Of a DNA stretch of 64,000 bases, positions 43,894 to 52,602 are shown piece by piece. The stretch spans positions 129,647 through 193,646 of the forward strand of contig LUJO01000018.1 in assembly GCA_001689405.1 (NCBI GenBank), written 5' to 3'. The notes under the pieces were generated by a model. That model made no database searches and was not told where the DNA came from. It saw nothing but the letters and a program-made list of their open reading frames with translations. A program made the position numbers and the translations under genes. The stretch comes from Candidatus Homeothermus arabinoxylanisolvens. Lineage in GTDB: Bacteria; Bacteroidota; Bacteroidia; Bacteroidales; Muribaculaceae. How positions within the stretch are numbered: position 1 is the stretch's first letter; every line of letters begins with the position of its first letter.

Positions 43894-45810
43894 ATGGGAA
43901 AAATTATCGGTATTGACTTGGGAACTACCAACTCATGCGTTTCAGTACTTGAGGGCAACGATCCTGTCGTTATACCTAACAGCGAAGGTCGCAATACAAC
44001 CCCGTCTATCGTAGCATTCATAGCCGGCGGAGAGCGTAAGGTCGGAGACCCCGCCAAGCGTCAGGCAATAACCAACCCTGAAGGCACCATCTACTCGATC
44101 AAGCGTTTCATGGGTGAAAAATATGATGAAGTGGCCGACGAGGTCAAGAGAGTGCCTTATGAGGTAGGCAAGGCTGACAACGGCACAGTGCGTGTGCTCG
44201 TGGACGGCCGCGAATATACTCCTCAGGAAATCTCGGCCATGATACTTCAGAAGATGAAGAAAACCGCCGAAGACTATCTCGGTCAGTCGGTTGACGAAGC
44301 CGTCATAACCGTTCCGGCTTATTTTAACGACTCGCAGCGTCAGGCTACCAAGGAAGCAGGCGAAATAGCCGGTCTTAAGGTGCGCCGTATAGTCAACGAG
44401 CCTACTGCAGCAGCCCTTGCATACGGCCTTGACAAGAGCAATAAGGACCAGAAGATAGCCGTGTTTGACCTTGGCGGCGGTACATTTGATATATCTATCC
44501 TCGAACTCGGCGACGGAGTATTTGAAGTAAAATCAACCAACGGTGACACTCACCTCGGTGGCGATGACTTCGACCATGTAATCATAGACTGGCTTGCCGA
44601 CGACTTCCAGCAGGAATACAATGTAGACCTCCGCAAAGACGCCATGGCCCTCCAGCGCCTTAAAGAAGCCGCCGAAAAAGCGAAGATTGAACTGTCAAGC
44701 TCGACCACAACCGAAATCAACCTGCCTTACATCATGCCGGTTGACGGTGTGCCCCGCCACTTGGTAAAAACACTTACCCGTGCAAAATTCGAGCAGCTCG
44801 CCGACAAGCTCATTCAGGCTACAATCAAGCCGTGTGAACAGGCGCTCAAGGATGCAGGTCTGACAGCCTCCGATATAGATGAAGTTATCCTCGTAGGTGG
44901 TTCGACCCGTATACCCGCCATACAGGAAATAGTCAAGAAGTTCTTCGGCAAAGCCCCCTCAAAGGGCGTCAATCCCGACGAAGTGGTAGCAGTAGGCGCC
45001 GCCATTCAGGGTGGTGTGCTTTCAGGCGATGTAAAAGACGTGCTTCTGCTTGACGTAGTACCTCTGTCGGTAGGCATCGAGACCCTCGGCGGCGTAATGA
45101 CCAAGCTTATCGAGGCCAACACCACCATACCTACCCGCAAGAGCGAAGTATTCTCTACCGCAGCCGACAACCAGCCTTCGGTTGAAATACACGTACTTCA
45201 GGGTGAGCGTCCTCTTGCAAAAGATGACAAGACCCTCGGTAAATTCCACTTGGACGGCATAGCTCCCGCTCCGCGAGGCATACCCCAGATTGAAGTTACA
45301 TTTGAGATTGACGCCAACGGCATACTCAACGTTTCAGCCAAGGATAAAGCTACCGGCAAGGAACAGAGCATACGTATAGAAGCTTCATCGGGTCTTACCG
45401 ACGCCGAAATCAAGCGTATGAAAGACGAGGCCGCCGCAAACGCAGCTGCCGACGAGGCCGAAAAGCAGCGCATCGACAAGCTGAACCAAGCCGACACTGT
45501 CATCTTCCAGACAAAGAAGCAGCTTGAAGAGCTCGGAGCCGCTATCCCCGCTGACAAAAAGGCAACTATCGAAGCCGCTCTCAAACGCTTGGAAGACGCC
45601 CACAAGGCTCAGGATGTAGCTGCCATCGAACCGGCCATCAACGACATCCAGAAAGCTTTCGGCGAAGCCCAGCAGGACATACTCAACGCCCAGCAGCAGG
45701 CTCAAGCCGGTGCACAGCCGGGCGCAGGCGCACCTAACCCCGGCGCAGGCGCACCCCACGCAGGCGGCGACGACCACGTAACCGACGTCGACTTCGAAGA
45801 AGTGAAATAA
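43894..45810 (+). CDS. dnaK: Chaperone DnaK (Hsp70)
   Basis: ATP-dependent chaperone of 638 residues. The start at 43894 (MGKIIGIDLGTTNSCVSVLE) is chosen because the 26 residues added by the upstream ATG are not Hsp70-like. Signatures are IDLGTTNSC, FDLGGGTFDISIL and VILVGGSTRIPAIQ; the substrate-binding domain (GILNVSAKDKATGKEQSI) and a Gly/Pro/Ala-rich tail ending VDFEEVK are present. No dnaJ or grpE is adjacent. The 3' end and terminator are duplicated about 1.1 kb downstream. Confidence 0.97.
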   Translation: MGKIIGIDLGTTNSCVSVLEGNDPVVIPNSEGRNTTPSIVAFIAGGERKVGDPAKRQAITNPEGTIYSIKRFMGEKYDEVADEVKRVPYEVGKADNGTVRVLVDGREYTPQEISAMILQKMKKTAEDYLGQSVDEAVITVPAYFNDSQRQATKEAGEIAGLKVRRIVNEPTAAALAYGLDKSNKDQKIAVFDLGGGTFDISILELGDGVFEVKSTNGDTHLGGDDFDHVIIDWLADDFQQEYNVDLRKDAMALQRLKEAAEKAKIELSSSTTTEINLPYIMPVDGVPRHLVKTLTRAKFEQLADKLIQATIKPCEQALKDAGLTASDIDEVILVGGSTRIPAIQEIVKKFFGKAPSKGVNPDEVVAVGAAIQGGVLSGDVKDVLLLDVVPLSVGIETLGGVMTKLIEANTTIPTRKSEVFSTAADNQPSVEIHVLQGERPLAKDDKTLGKFHLDGIAPAPRGIPQIEVTFEIDANGILNVSAKDKATGKEQSIRIEASSGLTDAEIKRMKDEAAANAAADEAEKQRIDKLNQADTVIFQTKKQLEELGAAIPADKKATIEAALKRLEDAHKAQDVAAIEPAINDIQKAFGEAQQDILNAQQQAQAGAQPGAGAPNPGAGAPHAGGDDHVTDVDFEEVK

Positions 45811-45834
45811 GCCACCAAATCAACGATAATAAAA

Positions 45835-45865
45835 ATGGAGTGTAACTCAACAAGTTACACTCCAT
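45835..45865 (+). terminator. dnaK terminator
   Basis: A perfect 13-bp stem ATGGAGTGTAACT / AGTTACACTCCAT with a 5-nt loop, followed by TTTTTATTTAT, 24 bp past the dnaK stop. Confidence 0.9.
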
Positions 45866-45937
45866 TTTTATTTATACTTTTCTCGCCTAATAGGACTAAT
45901 TGCAAAAAAATAGCGAAGTGGCTTCAGACTTTTTTCG

Positions 45938-45945
45938 TATATTTG
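45938..45945 (+). promoter_or_regulatory. -7 box of the zeta toxin-antitoxin pair
   Basis: TATATTTG fits TAnnTTTG; no clear -33 element. It lies 25 bp before the antitoxin-like ATG. Confidence 0.4.
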
Positions 45946-45970
45946 GCGTTGAATAAGAAAAGATTATTTT

Positions 45971-46186
45971 ATGTCGGAAGAGCAGATGAATAGTTATCGA
46001 CTTACGTCGATGGAGGAGCCGGGCGATGAACGCATGGCTCAGATTATGCGTGAGGTCGCTGAAGATGCCCGCGAAAGCACACGCCGGGCTGCCGAGCGTG
46101 TAGCTGCCGGAATTGAAGCTGCTACACAAGCGGCTCAAGAGAAATGGGGGGATGCGATAAACAGGATAAAGAATGGTAGCAAGTAA
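45971..46186 (+). CDS. Small antitoxin-like protein upstream of zeta-type kinase
   Basis: A 71-residue, highly charged, Ala/Glu/Arg-rich helical protein (EDARESTRRAAERVAAGIEAATQAA) with no recognised DNA-binding motif. It overlaps the following zeta-type kinase by 14 bp, the layout expected of a toxin-antitoxin pair in which the first gene is the antitoxin. It does not resemble streptococcal epsilon. The antitoxin role is inferred from position only. Confidence 0.6.
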   Translation: MSEEQMNSYRLTSMEEPGDERMAQIMREVAEDARESTRRAAERVAAGIEAATQAAQEKWGDAINRIKNGSK

Positions 46187-46775
46187 TCATCGCCCTGTCC
46201 TGATTGTGATTGCCGGACCTAATGGATCTGGCAAGACTTCCGTGACCTCCAAGATTCTGCATCATGAGTGGCTTGAGGATTCGGAATACATCAATCCCGA
46301 TAATGTTGCCCGCGATGTGTTCGGCGATTGGAACAATCAGGAATCTGTTCTAAAAGCCGCCAACTATTGCAATGAATGGAGAGAAAGATGTCTTGCAGAA
46401 CGTAAGAGCCATATCTTTGAGACTGTGATGTCGGCTACAGATAAAGTCGATTACATTCTTAGAGCGAAGCAAGCCGGATTCTTCATCCGCCTTTTCTTCG
46501 TATCTACTGAATCTCCGACAATCAATGCGAAGCGTGTGGCTCAACGAGTGTTGGATGGAGGACATGATGTGCCTATCCCTAAAATCATATCCAGATACGA
46601 CAAGTCCATTGCAAATTGCAAAATCCTCTCCGGGATAGTTGACCGACTCTATGTCTATGATAACTCAATCGAGGATGCAGAAGCGCGTCTTTTGTTCCGA
46701 CTGAGCGACGGCGAACTTGCCAAACGTTATGTTGAGGAACTTCCCAACTGGGCTTCTACCATCCTTCCGAGATAA
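46173..46775 (+). CDS. Zeta toxin-like P-loop kinase
   Basis: A 200-residue zeta/PezT-like kinase. The Walker A motif GPNGSGKT (15-22) follows VLIVIAG; NPDNVARDVFGDW and FETVMSATDKVDYI correspond to the substrate-binding and catalytic Asp region; RVAQRVLDGGHDVPIPKI and RYDKSIANC supply the arginine-rich lid. Zeta toxins phosphorylate UDP-N-acetylglucosamine and block peptidoglycan synthesis; some homologues of this size are NAD or nucleotide kinases instead. It is in an islet between two dnaK 3' ends. Confidence 0.8.
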   Translation: MVASNHRPVLIVIAGPNGSGKTSVTSKILHHEWLEDSEYINPDNVARDVFGDWNNQESVLKAANYCNEWRERCLAERKSHIFETVMSATDKVDYILRAKQAGFFIRLFFVSTESPTINAKRVAQRVLDGGHDVPIPKIISRYDKSIANCKILSGIVDRLYVYDNSIEDAEARLLFRLSDGELAKRYVEELPNWASTILPR

Positions 46776-46860
46776 GCAACGACAAGGTAACCAATGTCAT
46801 TCTTACGAACTTGAAATCTCATATTTGTACCATACGACACCAATATATTGATAATCAAAC

Positions 46861-46887
46861 ATGGTTAGATTCGAAGAAGTCAAGTAA
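46861..46887 (+). pseudogene. Duplicated 3' end of dnaK
   Basis: TTCGAAGAAGTCAAGTAA at 46870-46887 matches the last 18 bases of dnaK (45793-45810) at 16 of 18 positions. Both differences are synonymous, so each encodes FEEVK and a stop. A similar terminator follows each copy. No further dnaK similarity is visible upstream. Confidence 0.6.
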
Positions 46888-46920
46888 TCCGTCAATTCAG
46901 AAATATCTAAATCCATATAA

Positions 46921-46953
46921 ATAGGGATGTAACCTTTTGAGTTACATCCCTAT
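46921..46953 (+). terminator. Second dnaK-type terminator
   Basis: A perfect 13-bp stem ATAGGGATGTAAC / GTTACATCCCTAT with 7-nt loop and T-rich tail. It shares the inner TGTAAC-7 nt-GTTACA core with the dnaK terminator at 45835-45865. It terminates the toxin-antitoxin transcript in the present arrangement. Confidence 0.85.
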
Positions 46954-47532
46954 TCTATTTTGTTTATTATAGATTAAAGTATCTTATTATTGATATGTTT
47001 TCATCATATTTGGAGCATGTTCTAAATAGCGATGATATTTCACATAACAATAGAATTGTCGATGTTTCATAATATAAGACACCCGGCAAGCGGATTGGTC
47101 CCGTCAAGGCATTGCCGGCAGGTGTGAAAACGCGCTCTATAAAAGTCTCAGGCAGTGGGATTTGCAGATTATATTATAAAATAATAATCATGCATATCGG
47201 CAACAAAACAATCAGCAATCGGAGATAGCGAAATTTACGCTGAATCTGCCACTTGTTGTTCGGGTTTTACTTACCGATGCAGTGCGTAGAACACGTTGTC
47301 GCTCAACAGATTGCAAATCTTCGGGTACAAAAGCCCGAAAATGCCCCGTTTTTACCTTCTGAAAAATCGCTTTCCAAGCCCCTCCCGGGCCTGTATTTTG
47401 TACCCGACAAATGCCTTCAGGTCATTCGCGAGTGGGCTTGAAGCGCATGTCGGCCAAAGGCCGGTGCGCGGTGGCGAAGCCATCAAGACCCACCGCAAAG
47501 TTAGCGATTTTCAGGGAAATATCCTAATTGGA

Positions 47533-47564
47533 TTTGGTCATCTCAGAGATTATTTATAACTTTG
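47533..47564 (+). promoter_or_regulatory. Promoter of the ATPase gene
   Basis: TTTG at 47533-47536 and TAACTTTG at 47557-47564, 20 bp apart, a good -33/-7 pair; leader of about 28 nt. Confidence 0.65.
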
Positions 47565-47597
47565 TCACCGCGGTAATAATTACGACAGTGATAAAAT

Positions 47598-48929
47598 ATG
47601 AAGTTCTATAATCGCTCTAAGGAAATAGAGGAATTAAAGCGGATACAAGGGCGAGCCTTTGAATCCCGGTCGAGAATGACAGTGATAACCGGTCGGCGTC
47701 GCATCGGCAAGACATCGCTCGCCCTGCGTGCCACACAAGGGGAGTATCCTACGGTTTATCTTTTTGTCAGTCGTAAAAACGAGGCTGCGTTATGCGAAGA
47801 ATTCGCCGGGCTTATTTCAAACGCTCTCAACTGTTATGTGCCAACGGAGATAAAGACTTTCAAGTCGCTGTTTCAGATGATGATGGAACTTGCGAAGACC
47901 CGCAAGTTTAATCTGATTATTGATGAGTTTCAGGAATTTTTCAATGTCAATCCGTCGGTATTCAGCGACATGCAGAATATATGGGATACGTACCGCAGCG
48001 ATACGCATGTGAATCTTCTGCTGATGGGTTCGGTTTATTCAATGATGCACAAGATTTTTGAAAGTTACCATGAGCCGTTGTTTGGCAGGGCGGATGCGAC
48101 CATACGTCTGTCAGGTTTCGGAACGGAGACCATGAAGGAGATTATGCGGGATTTTCGTCCGGACTACACCAATGATGAGCTGCTCGCTTTTTACTGTATT
48201 ACCGGAGGCGTACCAAAGTATATAGAACTTTTGTGCGAGGATACCGATTTGTCGATTGACGGGATGTTCAACTACGTAGTCAGAGAGAACTCTCCGTTTA
48301 TAGATGAAGGACGCAATCTGTTGATAGAAGAGTTCGGCAAGGACTATGGGCTATATTTCTCAGTGCTTAGCTGTATAGCTTCCGGGACGAACACTCAGGG
48401 CGCGATTGAAAGCGCATTGGGAGGGGTGACTGTGGCAGGTCATCTCAAGCGGTTGATTGAGGATTATTCACTAATCAAGCGAGTACGTCCTATAATGTCG
48501 AAGCCACGTTCGCAGAATGTACAATATGTGATAACCGATAATTTCCTGAAATTCTGGTTCAACTATTTCGACCGCAACCAGACACTGGTTGAAATGGGCA
48601 ATTATGACCGCCTTCGTGAAATTGTCGTATCAGATTATCCGACATATTCCGGTCATATCCTTGAAAAATACTTCCGACTCAAAATGATGGAAAGCCATGA
48701 GTATATGAACATCGGCTCGTGGTGGGAGCGCAAAAAAGGGAAGGAAGCCAACGAAATAGATATAGTCGGTATCAAGGTCGATGACAAGACTGCTGTTGTC
48801 GCCGAAGTTAAACGCCAGCAACGTAACTACGACCATAAGTTATTCATGGAGAAAGTAGAGTGCATAAAATCTTGCCTTCTTATGAAATATGACGTAGAAA
48901 CAAAGCTATTGACTTTGGAAGATATGTGA
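47598..48929 (+). CDS. AAA ATPase with DUF234-type nuclease-like C terminus
   Basis: A 443-residue protein of the archaeal-type ATPase/DUF234 family common in Bacteroidetes. The P-loop is GRRRIGKTS (32-40), preceded by FYNRSKEIEELKR, and Walker B is LIIDEFQEF. A winged-helix section lies near GAIESALGGVTVAGHLKRLIE. The C-terminal domain has a PD-(D/E)XK-like pattern: EKYFRLKM, ANEIDIVGIKVDD and AVVAEVKRQ. No activity is established for the family. It has its own promoter. Confidence 0.85.
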   Translation: MKFYNRSKEIEELKRIQGRAFESRSRMTVITGRRRIGKTSLALRATQGEYPTVYLFVSRKNEAALCEEFAGLISNALNCYVPTEIKTFKSLFQMMMELAKTRKFNLIIDEFQEFFNVNPSVFSDMQNIWDTYRSDTHVNLLLMGSVYSMMHKIFESYHEPLFGRADATIRLSGFGTETMKEIMRDFRPDYTNDELLAFYCITGGVPKYIELLCEDTDLSIDGMFNYVVRENSPFIDEGRNLLIEEFGKDYGLYFSVLSCIASGTNTQGAIESALGGVTVAGHLKRLIEDYSLIKRVRPIMSKPRSQNVQYVITDNFLKFWFNYFDRNQTLVEMGNYDRLREIVVSDYPTYSGHILEKYFRLKMMESHEYMNIGSWWERKKGKEANEIDIVGIKVDDKTAVVAEVKRQQRNYDHKLFMEKVECIKSCLLMKYDVETKLLTLEDM

Positions 48930-49036
48930 TGACACCGGATTTAAGCTGATTCGTTTGAAAAAATGTAACGGAGGTTGATCTATTCGGTCGAAAAAGTGTA
49001 ATCCTATCGGAGGATAAACTAAAGAAAGTCCTGAAA

Positions 49037-49798
49037 ATGAAGATTCAATATTGCTCCGATCTGCACATGGAGTTTCATGAGAATATGCGCTTCATGAAGT
49101 CGCTGCCGCTTGAACCGATCGGCGATGTGCTTGTCATAGCCGGTGATGTAGGGTATCTTGTGGATTCAACCATTCCGCATCTCAGGTTCTGGAAGTGGAC
49201 GTCCGAAAACTATCGTCAGGTTCTGATGATAGCGGGCAACCATGAGTATTACAACAACGGAGATATAGCAGCGCATGGCGAAAGCTGGCAGAAGATGTTG
49301 CTGCCGAATGTCGGCTACTATCACAATAAGGTTGTACGCGTTGACAATGTCGATTTCATTCTTTCAACGCTGTGGTCAAGAATACCTGTTGTCGACGAGT
49401 TCGCAATTCAGAATGGCATGAACGATTTCTCGCAGATTCTCTACAACAAACGTCGCTTGATTCCACAAAACATAAACGATGAGTTTGAAAAGAACTTTGC
49501 TTTCATCCAACAGGCGGTCAACGAGAGCGATGCAGAAAAGATTGTCGTGGTGACCCATCATCTTCCCACGTTCTCCGCTCTCGAACAAAGACACGTAGGT
49601 GATGTATTGAATGCTGCATACGCCACGGAACTCGGCAACTACATAGCAGATTGTCGAATTTCAGCATGGATTTACGGTCACTCCCACCATTGTACCGACC
49701 TGATGATTGGCAACACTCACCTCGTAAGCAATCCCCTCGGCTACGTCTTCTGCGGCGAAAACTCTGGATTCAACGATTCCGCTGTGATAGAGGTCTGA
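49037..49798 (+). CDS. Calcineurin-like metallophosphoesterase
   Basis: A 253-residue cytosolic phosphoesterase. All metal-binding blocks are present: CSDLHMEF (D-x-H), VIAGDVGY (GD), AGNHEYY (GNHE), VTHHLPTF and YGHSHHC (GHxH). Substrate unknown. It is followed by a small Cys-motif gene on the same strand. Confidence 0.9.
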   Translation: MKIQYCSDLHMEFHENMRFMKSLPLEPIGDVLVIAGDVGYLVDSTIPHLRFWKWTSENYRQVLMIAGNHEYYNNGDIAAHGESWQKMLLPNVGYYHNKVVRVDNVDFILSTLWSRIPVVDEFAIQNGMNDFSQILYNKRRLIPQNINDEFEKNFAFIQQAVNESDAEKIVVVTHHLPTFSALEQRHVGDVLNAAYATELGNYIADCRISAWIYGHSHHCTDLMIGNTHLVSNPLGYVFCGENSGFNDSAVIEV

Positions 49799-49917
49799 TA
49801 CGATGGATTTTGGCACGCTTATTGCTGTACTATCTTATAAAAGCTAACTTATGAATATCAATAAAGAGTATCTGTTTATTAGCATCACGTTCCCGAAACC
49901 AATAATTGAACGTGACG

Positions 49918-50211
49918 ATGGACAGAACATCAACTCGTGCGTGGCGACGCATTCAGAAAAAACGCGTGTGGCGTAATCGGTTACGCATTATCTTCCGAGC
50001 ATTTTCATCGGCATACGTTGAAGATTGCGCAACTGGAACAATTCGTGAAGCCGAAACATGGAAAGAACTCTGTAAGGTTAAATGGTGTCAGGTGTATCGA
50101 ACCACCGGACAACCTTGCAGCTGCCCTATGTGCTCTGGCGAACGATACAGCCGTCCCGACTTCAAGCGCGAGACTGCAAAGGCAATCCGCGAACAGCTTG
50201 AAGCAGAATAA
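49918..50211 (+). CDS. Small conserved protein with CSCPMC motif
   Basis: About 97 residues from the ATG at 49918. The N-terminal half is very basic (AWRRIQKKRVWRNRLR); the C-terminal half has PCSCPMCSGERYSRPDFKRET. Proteins with a CSCxMC(G/S) motif followed by a charged helix are frequent small hypothetical proteins in gut Bacteroidales. Spacing of the cysteines suggests a half zinc site. Function unknown. Confidence 0.65.
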   Translation: MDRTSTRAWRRIQKKRVWRNRLRIIFRAFSSAYVEDCATGTIREAETWKELCKVKWCQVYRTTGQPCSCPMCSGERYSRPDFKRETAKAIREQLEAE

Positions 50212-50291
50212 ACATCAACATTATCGACGGCGTCTTGTTAGCAAACGAGATGCCGTTGTCTTTCTGCGTATAGAGTTTGTGATAATACTCC

Positions 50292-51323
50292 TTAATCGGG
50301 ATGGATGGCGGTTTTGATGACGTTGTCGGCGCGGTTGGCGAAGAGGGTGTAGGCTTCCTGGATTCGGCTGAGAGGAAAGCGGTGGGTTATCAGATGGGTC
50401 GTGTCAATCTTGCCTTCGGAAATCAGCTGCATGATTTTGTCGCAGTCGCAGGCATCGACACCGCCGGTCTTGAACGTCAGGTTCTTGCCATACATCCACG
50501 GAAGGGGCAATATCTGTTCCGTTTCGTATAGTGCGACAATCGTAACAATGGCATTGGGACGGGCACAACGCCATGCGAGTTCAAACGTCTCCTCGCCTCC
50601 GGCAACCTCAATCACGCGGTCGGCGCCACGACCCTCTGTCAATGTATTAAGGATTTCAAGGCATTCTGTCTGTTCGACAACATCCACATCCGGATAATGC
50701 TGGCGCACAAATTCACGGCGACTCTCATCAGCTTCGCAAACGACTATTCTTTGAGGCTTATACAACTGCAAACATTCGAGCGTACATAACCCTGTCGGAC
50801 CGGCTCCGATGATAAGCACCGTGTCTTCCTCTGAAATTTCAGAAATCTTGGCAGCCCAATAACCCGTAGCGAGAATATCGCCGACAAACAGAGCCTGCTC
50901 GTCGCTCACGTTATCGGGAATCGGAGTCAGACCGTTGTCGGCGTATGGTACACGGACATATTCCGCCTGACCGCCATCGATGCGGCAACCAAGCATCCAT
51001 CCACCGGATGTGCAGTTGTTCACGTATCCTCGTTTGCAATAGAAGCACTCGCCGCAGAAAGTCTCGACATTCACCGCGATTCTGTCACCCGGCTTTACCT
51101 TGGAGACATCCGAACCGACAGCCTCAACGACGCCAACTAATTCATGTCCCACAGTAATGCCGACCTCCGCCTGAGGCACAGCCCCATGCAGAATATGAAG
51201 ATCCGACGAGCAGATACTTGAAAGAGTAACCCTCACCACGGCATCCTTTGGGTCTATAATCTCCGGCTTCGGTTTCTCAATCAGCTCGAACCGTCCCGGC
51301 GCAATATATGTCAAAGCTTTCAT
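50292..51323 (-). CDS. Zinc-dependent medium-chain alcohol dehydrogenase
   Basis: A 343-residue MDR-family oxidoreductase. Catalytic zinc region SICSSDLHILHG and GHELVGVVE; the structural zinc site has four cysteines in CGECFYCKRGYVNNC. The NAD-binding fold starts VLIIGAGPTGLC. It resembles threonine or sorbitol/butanediol-type dehydrogenases; substrate not determinable. It follows rhuM on the minus strand by 8 bp, though the two are functionally unlike. Confidence 0.88.
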   Translation of the reverse strand: MKALTYIAPGRFELIEKPKPEIIDPKDAVVRVTLSSICSSDLHILHGAVPQAEVGITVGHELVGVVEAVGSDVSKVKPGDRIAVNVETFCGECFYCKRGYVNNCTSGGWMLGCRIDGGQAEYVRVPYADNGLTPIPDNVSDEQALFVGDILATGYWAAKISEISEEDTVLIIGAGPTGLCTLECLQLYKPQRIVVCEADESRREFVRQHYPDVDVVEQTECLEILNTLTEGRGADRVIEVAGGEETFELAWRCARPNAIVTIVALYETEQILPLPWMYGKNLTFKTGGVDACDCDKIMQLISEGKIDTTHLITHRFPLSRIQEAYTLFANRADNVIKTAIHPD

Positions 51324-51331
51324 CTCAAATT

Positions 51332-52354
51332 TTATTCTATGTCCAATGGCAGGAGGTTGTCATCATTGAAACGGTCAAAGTCAGACTGGAAAAGCTTATC
51401 CTGAATGACGCGATATTTCTCAAACTCAGTTTCAGCGTATTCTTTAGCTTGTTCGGCTGATATATGTCCGCTATCAGTCAGAACGGGACGGTCGGTAAGA
51501 TCAAGAAACCTATCAATACGCTTAGCCCAATCCTCCATTGTCATGGGAATATGACGCTTTGCCATGTCTTCCGCCAAATCAAGGAATGAGTTGACAATTC
51601 GTCCCATATCCTCCAGCTCACTCGCTTTAAGATAATTTTTGGCGATGCTGACATCCGGCTTAACAATCTTTCCGTTGGGAGCATTCTCCCATGTTGTGAG
51701 GCCCATGTGCTCCTTTTCAGCATTAGCCCGGTCAATTATCAGTTCAGCCGCCGTATGACCATGAACAGCGTAGTGCATCTTATTCTGTACCTTCTTGAAG
51801 AACAATCGGGTAGTCGGAGCATCACGATTGTAATCGATGCTTGTAGCGTAAATATCCGTCAACTTTTGATAGAAACGCCGCTCGCTGAGGCGTATCTCAC
51901 GAATTTCAGCCAACAGATGCTCGAAATAGTCCTCGCCTATAAACGAGCCGTTCTCCATGCGCTTCTTGTCAATCACATATCCACGGATAGCAAACTGACG
52001 CAAAATAAATGTACACCACTGCCTAAACTGCGTGGCTCGTGTACTGTTAACACGATACCCGACTGATATAATGGCATCGAGATTGTAGAATTTCGTCAAA
52101 TAATTCTTCCCATCAGAAGCAGTTGCCGAGAATTTCTCGGTAACTGAATCCTCTTGAAGTTCTCCGCTTTTGAAGATGTTTTTCAGATGCAGACCAATAT
52201 TATCAGTGGAACAATCAAACAGTTGCGCCATAGCCTTCTGCGTACACCACACAGATTCATTATGGTACACAACCTGCACACCATCCTCATTCCCCTCAAT
52301 CTGAAAGATCAGGAACTCCGCAGTGCTATTTCGTATCTCAAATTTATTCGCCAT
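51332..52354 (-). CDS. RhuM family protein
   Basis: A 340-residue protein typical of the RhuM/virulence-associated family, which is frequent on islands. Typical segments are QVVYHNESVWCTQKAMAQLFDCS (a Bro-N-like start), FYNLDAIISVGYRVNSTRATQFRQW and MEDWAKRIDRFL. The Bro-N-like part suggests DNA binding. Relatives are often next to or fused with Fic proteins, and a Fic N-terminal remnant lies directly upstream here. Biological role unproved. Confidence 0.85.
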   Translation of the reverse strand: MANKFEIRNSTAEFLIFQIEGNEDGVQVVYHNESVWCTQKAMAQLFDCSTDNIGLHLKNIFKSGELQEDSVTEKFSATASDGKNYLTKFYNLDAIISVGYRVNSTRATQFRQWCTFILRQFAIRGYVIDKKRMENGSFIGEDYFEHLLAEIREIRLSERRFYQKLTDIYATSIDYNRDAPTTRLFFKKVQNKMHYAVHGHTAAELIIDRANAEKEHMGLTTWENAPNGKIVKPDVSIAKNYLKASELEDMGRIVNSFLDLAEDMAKRHIPMTMEDWAKRIDRFLDLTDRPVLTDSGHISAEQAKEYAETEFEKYRVIQDKLFQSDFDRFNDDNLLPLDIE

Positions 52355-52382
52355 AATGCTCGCAAATAAGTAAAACGTTAGA

Positions 52383-52552
52383 TTAAAAAATATTAATATT
52401 CATAGCCTGTTCAAGTAGAAACTCTGACGGCTTCAACCGGTCAACATCCTGCAAACCGATACCCATTGACCAATTATGCGCGTGCTCCTCCACTCCCGGT
52501 TCCCGGAAGCAAGATACTGCTTAAACTCCTTATATCTGTCTTCGTATGCCAT
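52383..52552 (-). pseudogene. Frameshifted, truncated Fic-protein N terminus
   Basis: From the ATG at 52552 one frame reads MAYEDRYKEFKQYLASGNRE; after a one-base shift near Arg-Glu the next frame reads EEHAHNWSMGIGLQDVDRL then KPSEFLLEQAMN and stops. Together these match the N-terminal region (DRYKxYL...IGLQDVDxLKPSEYL) common to one class of bacterial Fic proteins. The catalytic HPFxxGNGR domain is absent. It is therefore a double-broken remnant. Assignment rests on my memory of the family pattern. Confidence 0.6.
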
Positions 52553-52602
52553 ACTTTTTCCAAAAATCAGTTGACTAGTGCTTGAGTTACTCTGATAGCA
52601 AA

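Larger units (their letters stand above)
46776..47597. other. Gene-poor stretch holding the duplicated dnaK end
   Basis: No convincing gene in 822 bp. From left to right: the dnaK 3' remnant (46861-46887), its terminator (46921-46953), about 580 bp with only short unsupported frames, and the promoter at 47533-47564. Bases 47090-47510 are more GC-rich than those around them and may be a decayed gene, but I recognise no family. Confidence 0.6.

Noticed and set aside
47253..47441. 62-codon open frame on the + strand
   Set aside because: No promoter, no recognisable motif and Pro/Leu-rich content; not supported as a gene.
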